64,000 nucleotides of DNA from Thalassospira australica (GTDB taxonomy: Bacteria > Pseudomonadota > Alphaproteobacteria > Rhodospirillales > Thalassospiraceae). Numbering within the stretch: position 1 is the first letter of the stretch; every line of letters begins with the position of its first letter. This document shows positions 45,747 to 55,621 of this stretch, piece by piece. The translations under genes and the position numbers were made by a program. Location: the NCBI RefSeq assembly GCF_000763295.1, contig NZ_JRJE01000032.1:248001-312000 (forward strand), in the 5' to 3' direction. The notes beneath the pieces are model-generated. The model was not told the DNA's origin, ran no database searches, and saw only the letters and a program-made list of their open reading frames with translations.

Positions 45747-46241
45747 CTATTTCTTGTCGGAATCCGCAGTCTGCAATGCCCCCATCGACTTCACCAGCTC
45801 GAAAATTTTCTTGCGCTGGTTGGGGTCGGTAATCCGGTAATAGGCGCGCACCAGTTCAAGCGTTTCGCGACGGTTCATCGGATCATTGTCAAACGGGTCC
45901 GGGCTTTCAGACATTTCGCGACGTTCATGAACCGATTTCGATGAAATCTCGTCGGGCATGTCATCAAAGAAGAACGACACCGGAACTTCAAGAACACGCG
46001 AAAGATCATACAGGCGCGATGCGCCTACACGGTTGGCACCGCGTTCATATTTCTGAACTTGCTGAAAGGTCAGGCCAATTGCTTCACCCAGCTTTTCCTG
46101 ACTCAACCCAAGAAGCGTTCTGCGTAAACGAACACGGGCACCGACATGGATATCAACAGGATTTGGAGCCCCACTTGCAGTCCGACCTCGGCCTCGACCA
46201 CGTGTGTTCTTTACCATCGTATTTTCATCCTTAGGCGACAT
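45747..46241 (-). CDS. XRE-family helix-turn-helix transcriptional regulator
   Basis: 164 aa. N-terminal basic stretch (NTRGRGRGRTASG), HTH domain VRLRRTLLGLSQEKLGEAIGLTFQQVQKYERGANRVGASRLYDLSRVLEV, then PVSFFFDD and a C-terminal helical segment. This type of regulator is regularly encoded beside metK in alphaproteobacteria. Strong AAGGAG site six bases before ATG 46241. Possible targets include metK; not shown by sequence. Confidence 0.9.
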   Translation of the reverse strand: MSPKDENTMVKNTRGRGRGRTASGAPNPVDIHVGARVRLRRTLLGLSQEKLGEAIGLTFQQVQKYERGANRVGASRLYDLSRVLEVPVSFFFDDMPDEISSKSVHERREMSESPDPFDNDPMNRRETLELVRAYYRITDPNQRKKIFELVKSMGALQTADSDKK

Positions 46242-46323
46242 TGGTGACTCCTTCTCTCACTCCGACTACCCGTCCTTATGTATTGGGACAATCTCTGGAC
46301 GGGTTAGTGCAATCTTCTGCCGC

Positions 46324-47901
46324 TTAGAGGGATTTTGATATGCGATTATATCCCGTAACAAGAACGGCGAAGAAGGAAACAATACTGTAAAATAGAATAT
46401 CCCGCCACAAATAATATACGGTAGTATGGTTTTTATCACCCAAAAGGGGGTGAACCAATATATCTGCCGTACTTAAGGGGAGCTCCGCCACCTTGCGCCC
46501 GTATGAATCGAACATTGCCGATATGCCGGTGTAAGCCGCGCGTACCAACGGTCGGCCCTCTTCAACAGTGCGAAAACGCGCCGCCGCCATATGCTGATAT
46601 GGGCCCGCGCTGTTGCCGAACCAACCGTCGTTGGTGACATTCAACAACCAGTCAGGACGGTTTTCGTCATCAATCACAGCACCCGGAAAGATAACTTCAT
46701 AGCAAATCAGGGGCGAGAAGCTTGGCAGACCATTAACCACCAAGGTTTGCGGGCCCAGCCCGGCAGAGAAATCCGTGCGTCCTTCTGTCAGCTTCGGGAA
46801 AGGCAGGATGGAGCGGAACGGGACATATTCACCAAATGGCACCAAGTGAAACTTGTCAAAGCTTGCGACAATATCGCCGTTTGCATCAATCACCTGAATA
46901 GCGTTCCATACCTTGTACACATCCGTATCACGCGGATAGGTCCGCGGTGCACCGGTGATCAGAATGTCATTTGGGCCCAACATTTCGGCCATCTGCATTC
47001 GAGCGGCTGTCTGGGTTTCGACAAAAAAAGTCGCCGCTGTTTCCGGCCAAATGACAATGCGTTTTTGCGCCGGATTCATATCTTTGGGTCGGCGCGACAT
47101 TTCAAGCAGCAAGGTAAAATGCTGGTTCTGCAATTCCGGACGCCATTTATCGCGCTGGGGAATGTTGGGTTGAACGATTTGCACAACCGGTACATCTGGC
47201 GATAAATCAGATAGCTGCATATCCGAGGAATCAGGTGCTACCATTTCAAGCCGAAGCGCCCCGCCGCCCCATAGCCCCACCGCAATCAACACACCAGCAA
47301 GGGCTGCAACCTGGCCGCGCGCCCCGGCAACTACAGCAGCGGGCAGCGTTGCAAACAAGGCCGTAAAGAACGACAGCCCATAAACCCCGACAACAGAGGC
47401 AAACTGCATCGGTGCAGCATCAACCGCCCAGACATGTGCCAAAAGGTTCCAGGGGAACCCGGTCAGCAAATGCCCACGCAGATATTCCACCACCGCCCAG
47501 AAAACCGCGAGCAAGATCGCGCGACGCACTAGGCCATCGGCAAACCGCCAAGCCGCCCAGACCGCGAGCATGGGGAATAGTGCAAGCCCGCCGCCCAGCC
47601 CCAAAAGCGCAAACGGGATCATCCAGCCATAAATTTCCGGCTGCACCAAAAAGGCATGACTGACCCAGTAAAACCCGGCGGCAAAATGACCCGTGCCAAA
47701 CCACCAACCTGCTGAAAGCGCCCCCTTGTTGCACCGGACCCCGTCAAGGCTCCAGAGCAGGACGGCAAAACAGATCGGCAAAACAGGGATGATAAAAAAA
47801 GGCGGCAGCGCAAGAACCGCGACCGCCCCCGACAGCAACCAGACAAAACGCCGACGCCACCCGCTAAGGGCGGCGCAACGACGCGCCACGGCCTCAATCA
47901 T
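46324..47901 (-). CDS. lnt: Apolipoprotein N-acyltransferase
   Basis: About 525 aa from ATG 47901. Adds the third acyl chain to lipoproteins at the inner membrane. N-terminal membrane segments, then the nitrilase-like periplasmic domain with Glu in IVIWPETAATFF, Lys in ASFDKFHLVPFGEYVPF and Cys in SFSPLICYEVIFPG. A final membrane helix closes the protein. The upstream in-frame extension (to 48036) overlaps the corC-type gene and is rejected. Starts eight bases inside the end of that gene. Confidence 0.95.
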   Translation of the reverse strand: MIEAVARRCAALSGWRRRFVWLLSGAVAVLALPPFFIIPVLPICFAVLLWSLDGVRCNKGALSAGWWFGTGHFAAGFYWVSHAFLVQPEIYGWMIPFALLGLGGGLALFPMLAVWAAWRFADGLVRRAILLAVFWAVVEYLRGHLLTGFPWNLLAHVWAVDAAPMQFASVVGVYGLSFFTALFATLPAAVVAGARGQVAALAGVLIAVGLWGGGALRLEMVAPDSSDMQLSDLSPDVPVVQIVQPNIPQRDKWRPELQNQHFTLLLEMSRRPKDMNPAQKRIVIWPETAATFFVETQTAARMQMAEMLGPNDILITGAPRTYPRDTDVYKVWNAIQVIDANGDIVASFDKFHLVPFGEYVPFRSILPFPKLTEGRTDFSAGLGPQTLVVNGLPSFSPLICYEVIFPGAVIDDENRPDWLLNVTNDGWFGNSAGPYQHMAAARFRTVEEGRPLVRAAYTGISAMFDSYGRKVAELPLSTADILVHPLLGDKNHTTVYYLWRDILFYSIVSFFAVLVTGYNRISKSL

Positions 47902-48877
47902 TCGATTTTTCCTGCGGTTTTTGATCTTCATCCGGCGTTTGTCCGCCATCGCGACGCACCATGTGAATGCGCAAACGGCGAATACGCCGTGGATCGGCAT
48001 CAAGAACTTCGAACTGGATACCGCTTGGATGTTCAATCAGTTCCCCACGTGCCGGAACACGACCAGCAAGGGAGAAAACAAGCCCGCCAAGCGTATCGAT
48101 GTCTTCATCTTCTTCTTCATCAAGCAGGCTGAAAGAAAGTTTTTCTTCAAGGTCTTCGACCTCAAAGCGGGCATCAGCGATATAGCAGCCATCCGAAAGA
48201 CGGATCAATTTCGGGGTCTGATCAACGTCATGTTCATCATCGATTTCGCCAACGATTTCCTCGACCAGATCCTCAATCGTGATCAGGCCATCAATGCCGC
48301 CGAACTCATCCACAACCAACGCCATATGCGTGCGCGACAATCGCATTTCCGACAACAGATCAAGCACCCGGATGGCTGGTGAGACGAACAGAACCCGACG
48401 CAAAAGCGATTGCAGACTGAATTCCCGACCCGCAGCAACACATCCCAGAACATCCTTGATATGAACCATCCCGGCAATGTCATCGAGAGTATCGCCATAA
48501 ACCGGTAAACGTGAATGGGCCTTCTTGACCATCACATCAACCAGTTCCTGCAATTCGATATTCTTGGGAACGGCAACAATATCGGCACGCGGAATCATGA
48601 CGTCTTCTGCCGTCATGTCACGCAATGCAATGATGTTTTCAAACAGGGAACGTTCGTGCAGCGAAACCGGTTCGTCGTCTTCTTCGGTCCGCTCGGCAAG
48701 TTCTTCGAGCGTATCGCTCAGTGAAGCTTCGCCATTGCGGGACTTGCGCTTAAGCCCAAGGGCAGAGGCCACATTGTCCCATAAGGAGCCGCTATCATCG
48801 GCTTCCTGAATTGCGTCCTCGCCCGAGCGAGGGCGCATACTCTCGTGGTCGTCGTCGCGTTGACTAGAGTCGTTCAT
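47894..48877 (-). CDS. Hemolysin-family / CorC-type CBS-domain protein
   Basis: 327 aa. Soluble CorC/TlyC form: acidic N-terminus, two CBS domains (TAEDVMIPRADIVAVPKNIELQELVDVMVKKAHSRLPVYG; FVSPAIRVLDLLSEMRLSRTHMALVVDEFGGIDGLITIEDLVEEIVGEI), and the C-terminal CorC_HlyC domain (GCYIADARFEVEDLEEKL...VFSLAGRVPARGE). Probably acts in magnesium/cobalt homeostasis. Between ybeY and lnt as in most alphaproteobacteria. Confidence 0.9.
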   Translation of the reverse strand: MNDSSQRDDDHESMRPRSGEDAIQEADDSGSLWDNVASALGLKRKSRNGEASLSDTLEELAERTEEDDEPVSLHERSLFENIIALRDMTAEDVMIPRADIVAVPKNIELQELVDVMVKKAHSRLPVYGDTLDDIAGMVHIKDVLGCVAAGREFSLQSLLRRVLFVSPAIRVLDLLSEMRLSRTHMALVVDEFGGIDGLITIEDLVEEIVGEIDDEHDVDQTPKLIRLSDGCYIADARFEVEDLEEKLSFSLLDEEEDEDIDTLGGLVFSLAGRVPARGELIEHPSGIQFEVLDADPRRIRRLRIHMVRRDGGQTPDEDQKPQEKSND

Positions 48878-48921
48878 GGGTCGGTTTCGACATCCTTTAA
48901 TTCAATAAACCGCTTGCAAGG

Positions 48922-49515
48922 TTACAAGCCCGGCTCATCTTCGATCGGCGCATAGGGATCATCAATCCCAAGTCCGGCAAGAATTTGACGTTCAAGCTCT
49001 TCCATCTCTTCGGCTTCATCATCAACCATATGATCATAACCGACAAGATGTAGCGTGCCATGAACCGCAAGATGAACAAGATGATTTTTCAGCGATTTCT
49101 TCTGATCAACCGCTTCGCGGGCGCAGGTTTCACGCGCAATGACAATATCGCCCAACATCAATGGCATGTCTGGGGCCATCAAAAAGGCATCGGCATCCTC
49201 GGCACTTTCAAGGGCAGCAAAGGACAACACATTGGTCGGCTTGTCCTTGTTGCGATAATCACGGTTCAAAACCCGCACTGACGCATCATCGGAAAGCCGC
49301 ACACCAACTTCGATCACCGGCGCTATGGATAAAAGTGATGCACCATCACCTTCATCTTTGGTTCCATCGGTCGGCAGCGCGTTTTCATCCCAAAGGGCAC
49401 CGTCATCACACGCACCATCAAGGGCTGCGATGACGGCCGCTTCAATGGCGTCGATTTCGGTCTTTTGCCAGTCGCCTGCTTCGACCTCAAGGTCCAGATC
49501 AAGCGGTGCTGTCAT
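48922..49515 (-). CDS. ybeY: Endoribonuclease YbeY
   Basis: About 197 aa. Zinc-dependent RNase for 16S rRNA maturation and quality control. Metal site HLAVHGTLHLVGYDH (H-x3-H-x5-H). An acidic insertion (DNALPTDGTKDEGDGA-type) before the SLLSIAPVIEVGVRLSDDASVRVLNRDYRNKDKPTNVLSF core is common in alphas. ATG 49515 has AGGG eight bases upstream; it overlaps the phoH gene by 17 bases. ATG 49524 is the other choice. Confidence 0.94.
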   Translation of the reverse strand: MTAPLDLDLEVEAGDWQKTEIDAIEAAVIAALDGACDDGALWDENALPTDGTKDEGDGASLLSIAPVIEVGVRLSDDASVRVLNRDYRNKDKPTNVLSFAALESAEDADAFLMAPDMPLMLGDIVIARETCAREAVDQKKSLKNHLVHLAVHGTLHLVGYDHMVDDEAEEMEELERQILAGLGIDDPYAPIEDEPGL

Positions 49516-50602
49516 CGCCCGCATCCCTGTCAGTGCCGCCCTTGTCACCACGATAGCCCTTTTTCAGCCGATCACGCAGCGCATCTGCCGCGTCATAGGC
49601 CTGAACGATCTTGGTCACCAGATGGTGGCGCACGACGTCGCGCTGATCAAACTTGATCGTTTTCACGCCTTTGACATCGCCGATGGTTTCAAGCGCATCA
49701 CGCAAACCTGATTTCGTGCCGTCGGGCAAATCGATCTGGGTCATATCACCGGTTACCACCATGCGCGAACCTTCTCCCAAGCGGGTCAGGAACATCTTCA
49801 TCTGCATCGGGGTGGTGTTTTGTGCCTCATCAAGAATGACAAACGCATGCGCAAGCGTCCGCCCACGCATAAAGGCCAGCGGGGCAACTTCGATTTCACC
49901 ACTTTCCATACGCTTGATCACCACATCGCCCGGAAGCGTGTCATGCAGCGCGTCATACAGCGGGCGCAGATACGGATCGACCTTGTCTTTCAAGTCACCA
50001 GGCAGGAAGCCAAGCCGCTCGCCGGCCTCAACAGCCGGGCGCGACAGAACAATGCGATCCACCTGGCCCAGAATAAAGGCTTGAACCGCCATGGCGACCG
50101 CCAAATAGGTCTTACCCGTACCTGCCGGACCGATGCCAAAGACAAGTTCGTTATCAAGGATCGCCTCGACATAGTCTTTCTGGCGTTTGGAGCGCGGAGA
50201 AATCCGGCGTTTTTTGGTCTGGATCGTTAAACGTGACCCGCCAAACATATCCTTGGTCTGACCGCTCCAGGGATCGGCATCGTCGGGTTCGGACAGGCGC
50301 ACAGCGCCATCAACCGTTTCGACATCGATCTGATCTATGTCCTTGTCACGCAACCGGGCATACAGCTGGGCCAATACCTTTTTGGCCTGTGCGACCTTTG
50401 CCGGATCACCAGCCAGCATCACGACCAACCCGCGGCTTGAGACCTGAACGCCGGTGCGCTCGGACAATCGCGTCAGGTTTTCGGCCTGCGGGCCATATAA
50501 AACCTGCGCAAGTGCGTTGTCCTGAAATTCGATCTGGTCGGAATCCTTGGGGGCGTGTTTTGCTTTTGGTGCTGTCTTGTTTTTCGTGGGGGTGCCGCTC
50601 AC
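49499..50602 (-). CDS. PhoH-family ATPase
   Basis: 367 aa. Walker [22 protein letters not shown], Walker [35 protein letters not shown]-terminal KH-like segment with [31 protein letters not shown]. Thought to act with YbeY in RNA metabolism. Start GTG 50602 forms a GTGA overlap with the miaB stop. Confidence 0.93.
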   Translation of the reverse strand: MSGTPTKNKTAPKAKHAPKDSDQIEFQDNALAQVLYGPQAENLTRLSERTGVQVSSRGLVVMLAGDPAKVAQAKKVLAQLYARLRDKDIDQIDVETVDGAVRLSEPDDADPWSGQTKDMFGGSRLTIQTKKRRISPRSKRQKDYVEAILDNELVFGIGPAGTGKTYLAVAMAVQAFILGQVDRIVLSRPAVEAGERLGFLPGDLKDKVDPYLRPLYDALHDTLPGDVVIKRMESGEIEVAPLAFMRGRTLAHAFVILDEAQNTTPMQMKMFLTRLGEGSRMVVTGDMTQIDLPDGTKSGLRDALETIGDVKGVKTIKFDQRDVVRHHLVTKIVQAYDAADALRDRLKKGYRGDKGGTDRDAGDDSTA

Positions 50603-51990
50603 GCAACGTTCCTTTCCGATTTCTGGCCGTTCGTGGTGGCATCGACCAGTTCGCCGCCAAGGGAATTAGGCAGGGCTTCTGTGATTTTCAAGCGAACGAT
50701 CTGCCCAAGGGCAGATTCCGGCAATCCGCTGACATGAACCGGCTGCATATATGGGCTTTTGCCAACAAGTTGCCCGTCATATTTGCCAAAGCGTTCCAGC
50801 AAGACATCCATTTCCTTGCCAACACTATTTTGGTTAAACGCCAACTGTTGTTCGGCCAAAAGAGCCTGAAGGCGCATAATCCGTTCGGTTTTGGTCTTTT
50901 CTGGGACCTGCAGCTCCATCGCTGATGCCGGGGTTCCCGGACGCGGGCTGTATTTGAAACTAAAGGCCTGAATGAAGGTGATATCGCGCACGATTTCCAT
51001 CGTGTCTTCGAAATCCTTGTCCGATTCACCTGGGAACCCGACAATAAAGTCCGACGACAACGCAAGATCAGGGCAGGCATCTTTCAGCCGCTTCGCGATA
51101 TCGCGATAATCCGCATTGGTATGTTTGCGGTTCATTGCCTGCAATACGCGATCCGACCCTGCCTGCACCGGCAGATGCAAAAACGGCATCAGCTTTTTGA
51201 GATCACGATGAGCCGAGATCAGATCCTCATCGACATCGCGCGGGTGGGATGTGGTGTAGCGAATGCGATCCAGTCCATCGATTTCTGCCAGTTCGCGCAA
51301 CAGTCGACCAAGCGTCCATTCACCGCCATTGGGGGCTTCGCCGTGATAGGCGTTCACATTTTGACCCAAAAGGGTGAGTTCACGCGTGCCTTGAGCGACA
51401 AGCTGCTTGGCTTCGCGGATGACATCCGCACCGGGACGGGAATATTCCGCACCACGGGTATAGGGTACAACGCAAAATGTGCAGAACTTGTCGCAGCCTT
51501 CCTGAATCGCCAGAAACGCGGAATAGCCCTGCTTGGAAACCTGTGCGGGCAAATGATCAAATTTTTCTTCGGCCGGAAAATCTGTATCGATGATGCGGTT
51601 ACGGCCAATTGCGCGATTGGCGCGTGCAACCATTTCCGGCAGGCGATGATAGGTCTGCGGGCCAAATACCATGTCGACCATCGGTTCGCGCTTCATCAAT
51701 TCCGCGCCTTCGGCCTGAGCAACACACCCGGCAACCGCGACAATCATCTTGTCGCCGCCATTGGCTTCTTTGGCTTCCTTGTGCTTGCGCACTCGCCCAA
51801 GATCGGAAAAGACCTTTTCAGCAGCTTTTTCGCGGATGTGGCAGGTATTGAGGATAACCATATCCGCACCCTCGGCACTGTCGACCGACTGATAGCCCAG
51901 CGGCGCCAATACATCCTGCATGCGCTGACTGTCATAGACATTCATCTGACAGCCATAGGTTTTTACAAAAAGTTTCTTTGCTTCCGTCAC
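50599..51990 (-). CDS. miaB: tRNA-2-methylthio-N6-dimethylallyladenosine synthase MiaB
   Basis: About 463 aa radical-SAM methylthiotransferase acting on i6A37 of tRNA. First Fe-S cluster: [42 protein letters not shown]; radical SAM cluster: [18 protein letters not shown]-terminal TRAM-like domain around [30 protein letters not shown] 51990 is used as the start; another GTG at 52038 is in frame. GTGA overlap with phoH. Confidence 0.95.
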   Translation of the reverse strand: MTEAKKLFVKTYGCQMNVYDSQRMQDVLAPLGYQSVDSAEGADMVILNTCHIREKAAEKVFSDLGRVRKHKEAKEANGGDKMIVAVAGCVAQAEGAELMKREPMVDMVFGPQTYHRLPEMVARANRAIGRNRIIDTDFPAEEKFDHLPAQVSKQGYSAFLAIQEGCDKFCTFCVVPYTRGAEYSRPGADVIREAKQLVAQGTRELTLLGQNVNAYHGEAPNGGEWTLGRLLRELAEIDGLDRIRYTTSHPRDVDEDLISAHRDLKKLMPFLHLPVQAGSDRVLQAMNRKHTNADYRDIAKRLKDACPDLALSSDFIVGFPGESDKDFEDTMEIVRDITFIQAFSFKYSPRPGTPASAMELQVPEKTKTERIMRLQALLAEQQLAFNQNSVGKEMDVLLERFGKYDGQLVGKSPYMQPVHVSGLPESALGQIVRLKITEALPNSLGGELVDATTNGQKSERNVA

Positions 51991-52130
51991 GCCAGATCCG
52001 TTTCGCTTTGTCAAAACGCCGAAAAGCGGTGTGATCACTCACACCGCACTTACCGGACATCTCGTTATCTGAATTTCCGGTCAGGTGAAACCCAATTTCA
52101 CATCAACCGGTGCATTATACGGCAAAACGG

Positions 52131-53036
52131 TCAGGAGCCGAACTGTCGATCCGGACCAAACAGTCGAAAATCTTCCGAAATGATCGCAAGCGGCGAGCAG
52201 CCAATAAGTTCGCCTGACAAATCACTGTCGATCAACTGGACCGGCACACCCTGATGCAGACCACGCAAAGCTGCCTGATGTCCCTGGGCAACGCGGGCTT
52301 CACACATCCGGGCAAGTTCCTTGCGTGAACCGGCCGCATCGGCCAGCGTCACGGGCGGATGAACAACAATCTCAACCGTCACCTTGCCGAGCGCAAGAAA
52401 CTGCCACAAATGCGGTGCCAAGTCCATATCCCCATACCAGGAATAAAATGCCCGCAAATCGCGGCCAATCGGCGCCCCGTCAAGGCGGGTGGCGGCAATG
52501 GAAATCGGCTGAAATTTGACTGGCGATCCATCGGGCATGGCGCGTTCGGCCGACGCAAACAAGGTCGATTTGAACGGCAAAACACGATTGCCATCGTTGC
52601 TGGTGCCTTCGGGGAACAAAATCAGCTTGTCGCCATCCTGCAAGCGCGCGCTCAACTGGTCATTCTGTTCGCGTGACCGAACCGCCCGGCGCTCAACAAA
52701 TGTCGTGCGTGAAAGTTTGGCCAAAAACCCAAAGACCGGCCAACTCGCCACTTCGGTCTTGGCAATGAAGCTGCCACGCGTCAGCGCCCCCAGAACCGGG
52801 ATATCAAGATAGGATGCGTGATTGGCAACAATAACCCCGGGACCATCCATCAGATCAACGCCCGAGACCCGGACGTCAATATGCAGAATGCGTAAGCACA
52901 GGGCGTGATAAAACCGCGGCAATTCATCGGCAAGCTTCAAACGACATGCGATTGCCACCAATTGGACTGGCAAAAGCACCAAGGTCAAAAGCCCATATGC
53001 CATCAAGCGGATGGCAGCACACCCATAGCAGTTCAC
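52131..53036 (-). CDS. olsA: Lysophospholipid / lyso-ornithine lipid O-acyltransferase (OlsA/PlsC family)
   Basis: 301 aa. Membrane helix near the N-terminus (LTLVLLPVQLVAIACRL), acyltransferase motifs VIVANHASYLDIPV (H-x4-D) and LILFPEGTSNDGNRVLPF (FPEGT). Directly follows an olsB-like gene with a four-base overlap and GTG start, so lyso-ornithine lipid acylation is the likely role; a general lysophosphatidic-acid acyltransferase cannot be excluded. Confidence 0.8.
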   Translation of the reverse strand: MNCYGCAAIRLMAYGLLTLVLLPVQLVAIACRLKLADELPRFYHALCLRILHIDVRVSGVDLMDGPGVIVANHASYLDIPVLGALTRGSFIAKTEVASWPVFGFLAKLSRTTFVERRAVRSREQNDQLSARLQDGDKLILFPEGTSNDGNRVLPFKSTLFASAERAMPDGSPVKFQPISIAATRLDGAPIGRDLRAFYSWYGDMDLAPHLWQFLALGKVTVEIVVHPPVTLADAAGSRKELARMCEARVAQGHQAALRGLHQGVPVQLIDSDLSGELIGCSPLAIISEDFRLFGPDRQFGS

Positions 53037-53827
53037 GATACCCTCGCGGTACGTTCGTAATGCTTGTAATAGCGGTCGGTTACTTTTTCGGTTGGTAACA
53101 CGATGCAGATATCAGTGGTATTGAACTGATGATCAACCACCGCTCCGTCGCCGACAAAACCGCCAAGGCGCAGATACCCCTTGATCAGCGGCGGCAAGTC
53201 GCGCAGCGCCTGGCGCTGATCAATGCCGTCAATCTCGGAACGCATCATCGGCTCGTAGCGATCGGCAATCGCACGGGGGCGCATGTCTTCGGGCGCCAGA
53301 TGGTTGTGATGAAGGTATGTCAGAACATCCTTGAAGGCATCCGGGTCGGTGCCATGGAATGATGCACAGCCAAACATCAGTTTAATGTCGTATTTGAAAA
53401 CATATGCCGCGATCCCCTGCCACAAAAGCTGCAGGGTCGGCATGGTGCGGTATTCAACCTCGACACAGGAACGACCCAGTTCCATGATCTCGCCAGTTTC
53501 CTTGACCGCGTTCAGCATGCTTTCAATGTGATACTCGTCCGCGCTGTAAAAACCACCGTGCTCATTGGCAACGGACTGGCGCAGCAGGCGATATGTACCA
53601 ACAACCGCATCCGCACCGGAACCGCGGGTATGGTCAAGCACCAGCAAATGATCGCACAAGGGGTCGTAATCGTCGAAATCGCGTTTTTCGGCCGCCATCT
53701 CTGCACTCGGCTTCGCACCGCGTTCTTCATAGAACACCTTGTAGCGGAGTTGCTGGCTGGCAAGAATTTCGTCCGGAGTTTCGGCGAGGCGGACCTCAAG
53801 CCGTTGCAGCTGTCTTTCGTCACGCAT
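53033..53827 (-). CDS. olsB: Ornithine-acyl-ACP N-acyltransferase-like GNAT protein (OlsB)
   Basis: 264 aa from ATG 53827. Resembles OlsB: RLAETPDEILASQQLRYKVFYEERGAKP, FDDYDPLCDHLLVLDH, VVGTYRLLRQ, ELGRSCVEVEYRTMPTLQLLWQGIAAYVFKYDIKLMFGCASFHGTD. Transfers a 3-hydroxy-acyl group from ACP to the alpha-amino group of ornithine, first step of phosphate-free ornithine lipids. AAGGG ribosome site eight bases before ATG; an upstream TTG frame is less likely. Confidence 0.82.
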   Translation of the reverse strand: MRDERQLQRLEVRLAETPDEILASQQLRYKVFYEERGAKPSAEMAAEKRDFDDYDPLCDHLLVLDHTRGSGADAVVGTYRLLRQSVANEHGGFYSADEYHIESMLNAVKETGEIMELGRSCVEVEYRTMPTLQLLWQGIAAYVFKYDIKLMFGCASFHGTDPDAFKDVLTYLHHNHLAPEDMRPRAIADRYEPMMRSEIDGIDQRQALRDLPPLIKGYLRLGGFVGDGAVVDHQFNTTDICIVLPTEKVTDRYYKHYERTARVS

Positions 53828-53989
53828 GACAACACCCTTCTGTTCAACTGCACAGATATTGCGCAAGAACTACGTGAAGAGCGAGTGAAGGGTTTATGAA
53901 GAACAGGTAACAAATATATGAAGGCCACTTGCACGAATGCGCAAGTGGCCTTGAATTTCTTAAATCAAAAGCGCAGTTGAACGCCGGAT

Positions 53990-54412
53990 TTACTTGTCGT
54001 CTTTCAAAGGAACACCGTAAAGTTCAAGACGGTGCCCAACCAGACGATAGCCCAGCTCGTTGGCGATCTCTTCCTGAAGCTTTTCGATTTTATCGTTGGA
54101 AAATTCGATAACATCACCCGAACGCATGTCGATCAGGTGATCGTGATGCTCTTCGGTCAGTTCTTCGTAACGCGCACGGCCATCCCCGAAATCATGTTTC
54201 TCAAGGATATCGGCTTCTTCAAACAGGCGCACCGTACGATAAACCGTCGCGATCGAAATTTTCGGATCAATGTCGGTTGCGCGACGATATACCAGTTCCA
54301 CGTCCGGGTGGTCTTCGGACTCCGAAAGTACGCGGGCGATAACCCGGCGTTGACCTGTCATCTTCAGGCCCGCGTCGATGCATTTCTGCTCGATAGTTGA
54401 TTCTGTAAGCAT
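53990..54412 (-). CDS. fur: Ferric uptake regulator Fur
   Basis: 140 aa from ATG 54412. Winged helix KMTGQRRVIARVLSESEDHPDVELVYRRATDIDPKISIATVYRTVRLFEEADILEKHDFGDGRARYEEL and metal site EEHHDHLIDMRSGDVIEFSNDKIEKLQ. It lacks C-terminal CxxC zinc motifs, as in other alphaproteobacterial Fur/Mur, so it may sense Mn or Fe. The reading frame open to 54520 adds non-family residues. Divergent from the TusA-like gene. Confidence 0.9.
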   Translation of the reverse strand: MLTESTIEQKCIDAGLKMTGQRRVIARVLSESEDHPDVELVYRRATDIDPKISIATVYRTVRLFEEADILEKHDFGDGRARYEELTEEHHDHLIDMRSGDVIEFSNDKIEKLQEEIANELGYRLVGHRLELYGVPLKDDK

Positions 54413-54667
54413 TGTCTTGTTTCTCGTTTCCGTTTCCGGTTCCACCTGTCCCCAGTCGAGGCGCGTCTCATGCGTCGATCTCTTGTGGCTCAATATTGAA
54501 AAATCCGCCACATATCGCAAGTTTCAATTCGCGATAAATTCTGCTGTCTGCAAATGCACAATGTACCAATCACTAGCATCCACATATGTATCGGCCCTGT
54601 TCATGGCCCCTTGTCACCCACCCGGATCGGCGCTACTTCACTGGTGCGCCCAAGGCAGGAGACCGGC

Positions 54668-54928
54668 ATGACCAACAAAACACCGGACCATAAACCCGAC
54701 CATAAAATAGACATCACCAACGATGTCTGCCCGATGACATTTGTTCGAACCCGTCTCAAACTCGAAACCATGACACCGGGTCAGGTTCTTGAGGTAACAC
54801 TTGGCACAGGAGAACCATTAAAAAACGTTCCGCGCTCGGTCACCGAAATGGGCGATGAAGTCATCGAACTGGTCGAAATAGCCGAAACACCCGGAACCTT
54901 TCGGCTTATAATCCGCAAGCGGGTATAA
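54668..54928 (+). CDS. TusA/SirA-like sulfurtransferase-family protein
   Basis: 86 aa. The TusA signature DVCPMTFVRTRLKLETMTPGQVLEV contains the Cys-Pro used for persulfide sulfur carriage. A His/Asp/Lys-rich N-terminal start (KTPDHKPDHKIDITN) is unusual. AGGAG lies 11 bases before ATG 54668. Likely acts in sulfur relay; partners not nearby. Confidence 0.85.
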   Translation: MTNKTPDHKPDHKIDITNDVCPMTFVRTRLKLETMTPGQVLEVTLGTGEPLKNVPRSVTEMGDEVIELVEIAETPGTFRLIIRKRV

Positions 54929-55084
54929 ACCTTTAGTTCCAATGCAGGCTTACACTACAACAGGTTGATGCCCAAAACCACACTATTTATGTGGATATAC
55001 CAGATTAAAATGCGTCCAACTTACGTAAGGTCATGACCGCACAACATTCTTTGCTGTCTGCCGCCAGGAGAACATCTTTTTGGC

Positions 55085-55621
55085 TCATGCACCCCACCCC
55101 AAAACACAATTGCCAAGTGCCCGTTCCATCACCAGCGCATCGACCATACGCCCGGATTTACGGCGATAGTAATTTTTGCGTCGGCCAATCTCATCAAATC
55201 CAAGATGGCGATAAAGCCCAATGGCCGGGGCATTGTCCTCTGCCACTTCCAAAAGCAGGCGCCCCACATCGTTTTCACGCAAACGCTCAAAGACCGCTGA
55301 CAGCATTTTTCGCGCGATGCCGCTTTTTCTGGCCTCTTTTGCGACCACAATTGTATTGATTTCCGCTTCATCCAGAACAGCCTGAACCATCACAAACCCA
55401 AGCGGAATGTCATCCCGGTTTGCCGCCAGATCACCAGGCGCAAAAGCCAGCAAGCCAAACGCACCGGGCACATCAAGCAACCGGATGATGGCGTCCGTAT
55501 CCCAGGGATCCTCAAACCCCTGTTCATGCAGGGCACTTGCCACCGATGCAAACGCTGCCGTCAAGGGCACCAGCGTAATGTTCAGGTTTGGTTCAGCAGC
55601 GGGGTCGGTGGGCTCGGTCAT
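55085..55621 (-). CDS. rimI: Ribosomal-protein-alanine N-acetyltransferase (RimI)
   Basis: About 178 aa GNAT enzyme. Motif A LDEAEINTIVVAKEARKSGIARKMLSAVFERL, then LLLEVAEDNAPAIGLYRHLGFDEIGRRKNYYR, the family C-terminal end. Acetylates the N-terminus of ribosomal protein S18 in its model. Start at 55621 overlaps the tsaB stop by four bases, the classic tsaB-rimI arrangement. Confidence 0.92.
   Translation of the reverse strand: MTEPTDPAAEPNLNITLVPLTAAFASVASALHEQGFEDPWDTDAIIRLLDVPGAFGLLAFAPGDLAANRDDIPLGFVMVQAVLDEAEINTIVVAKEARKSGIARKMLSAVFERLRENDVGRLLLEVAEDNAPAIGLYRHLGFDEIGRRKNYYRRKSGRMVDALVMERALGNCVLGWGA

Noticed and set aside
45747-46241. Phage-type repressor
   Set aside because: The HTH gene sits in a conserved housekeeping order with no phage genes nearby.
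51121-52254. 377-codon frame opposite miaB
   Set aside because: Shadow of miaB; sequence has no recognisable domain.
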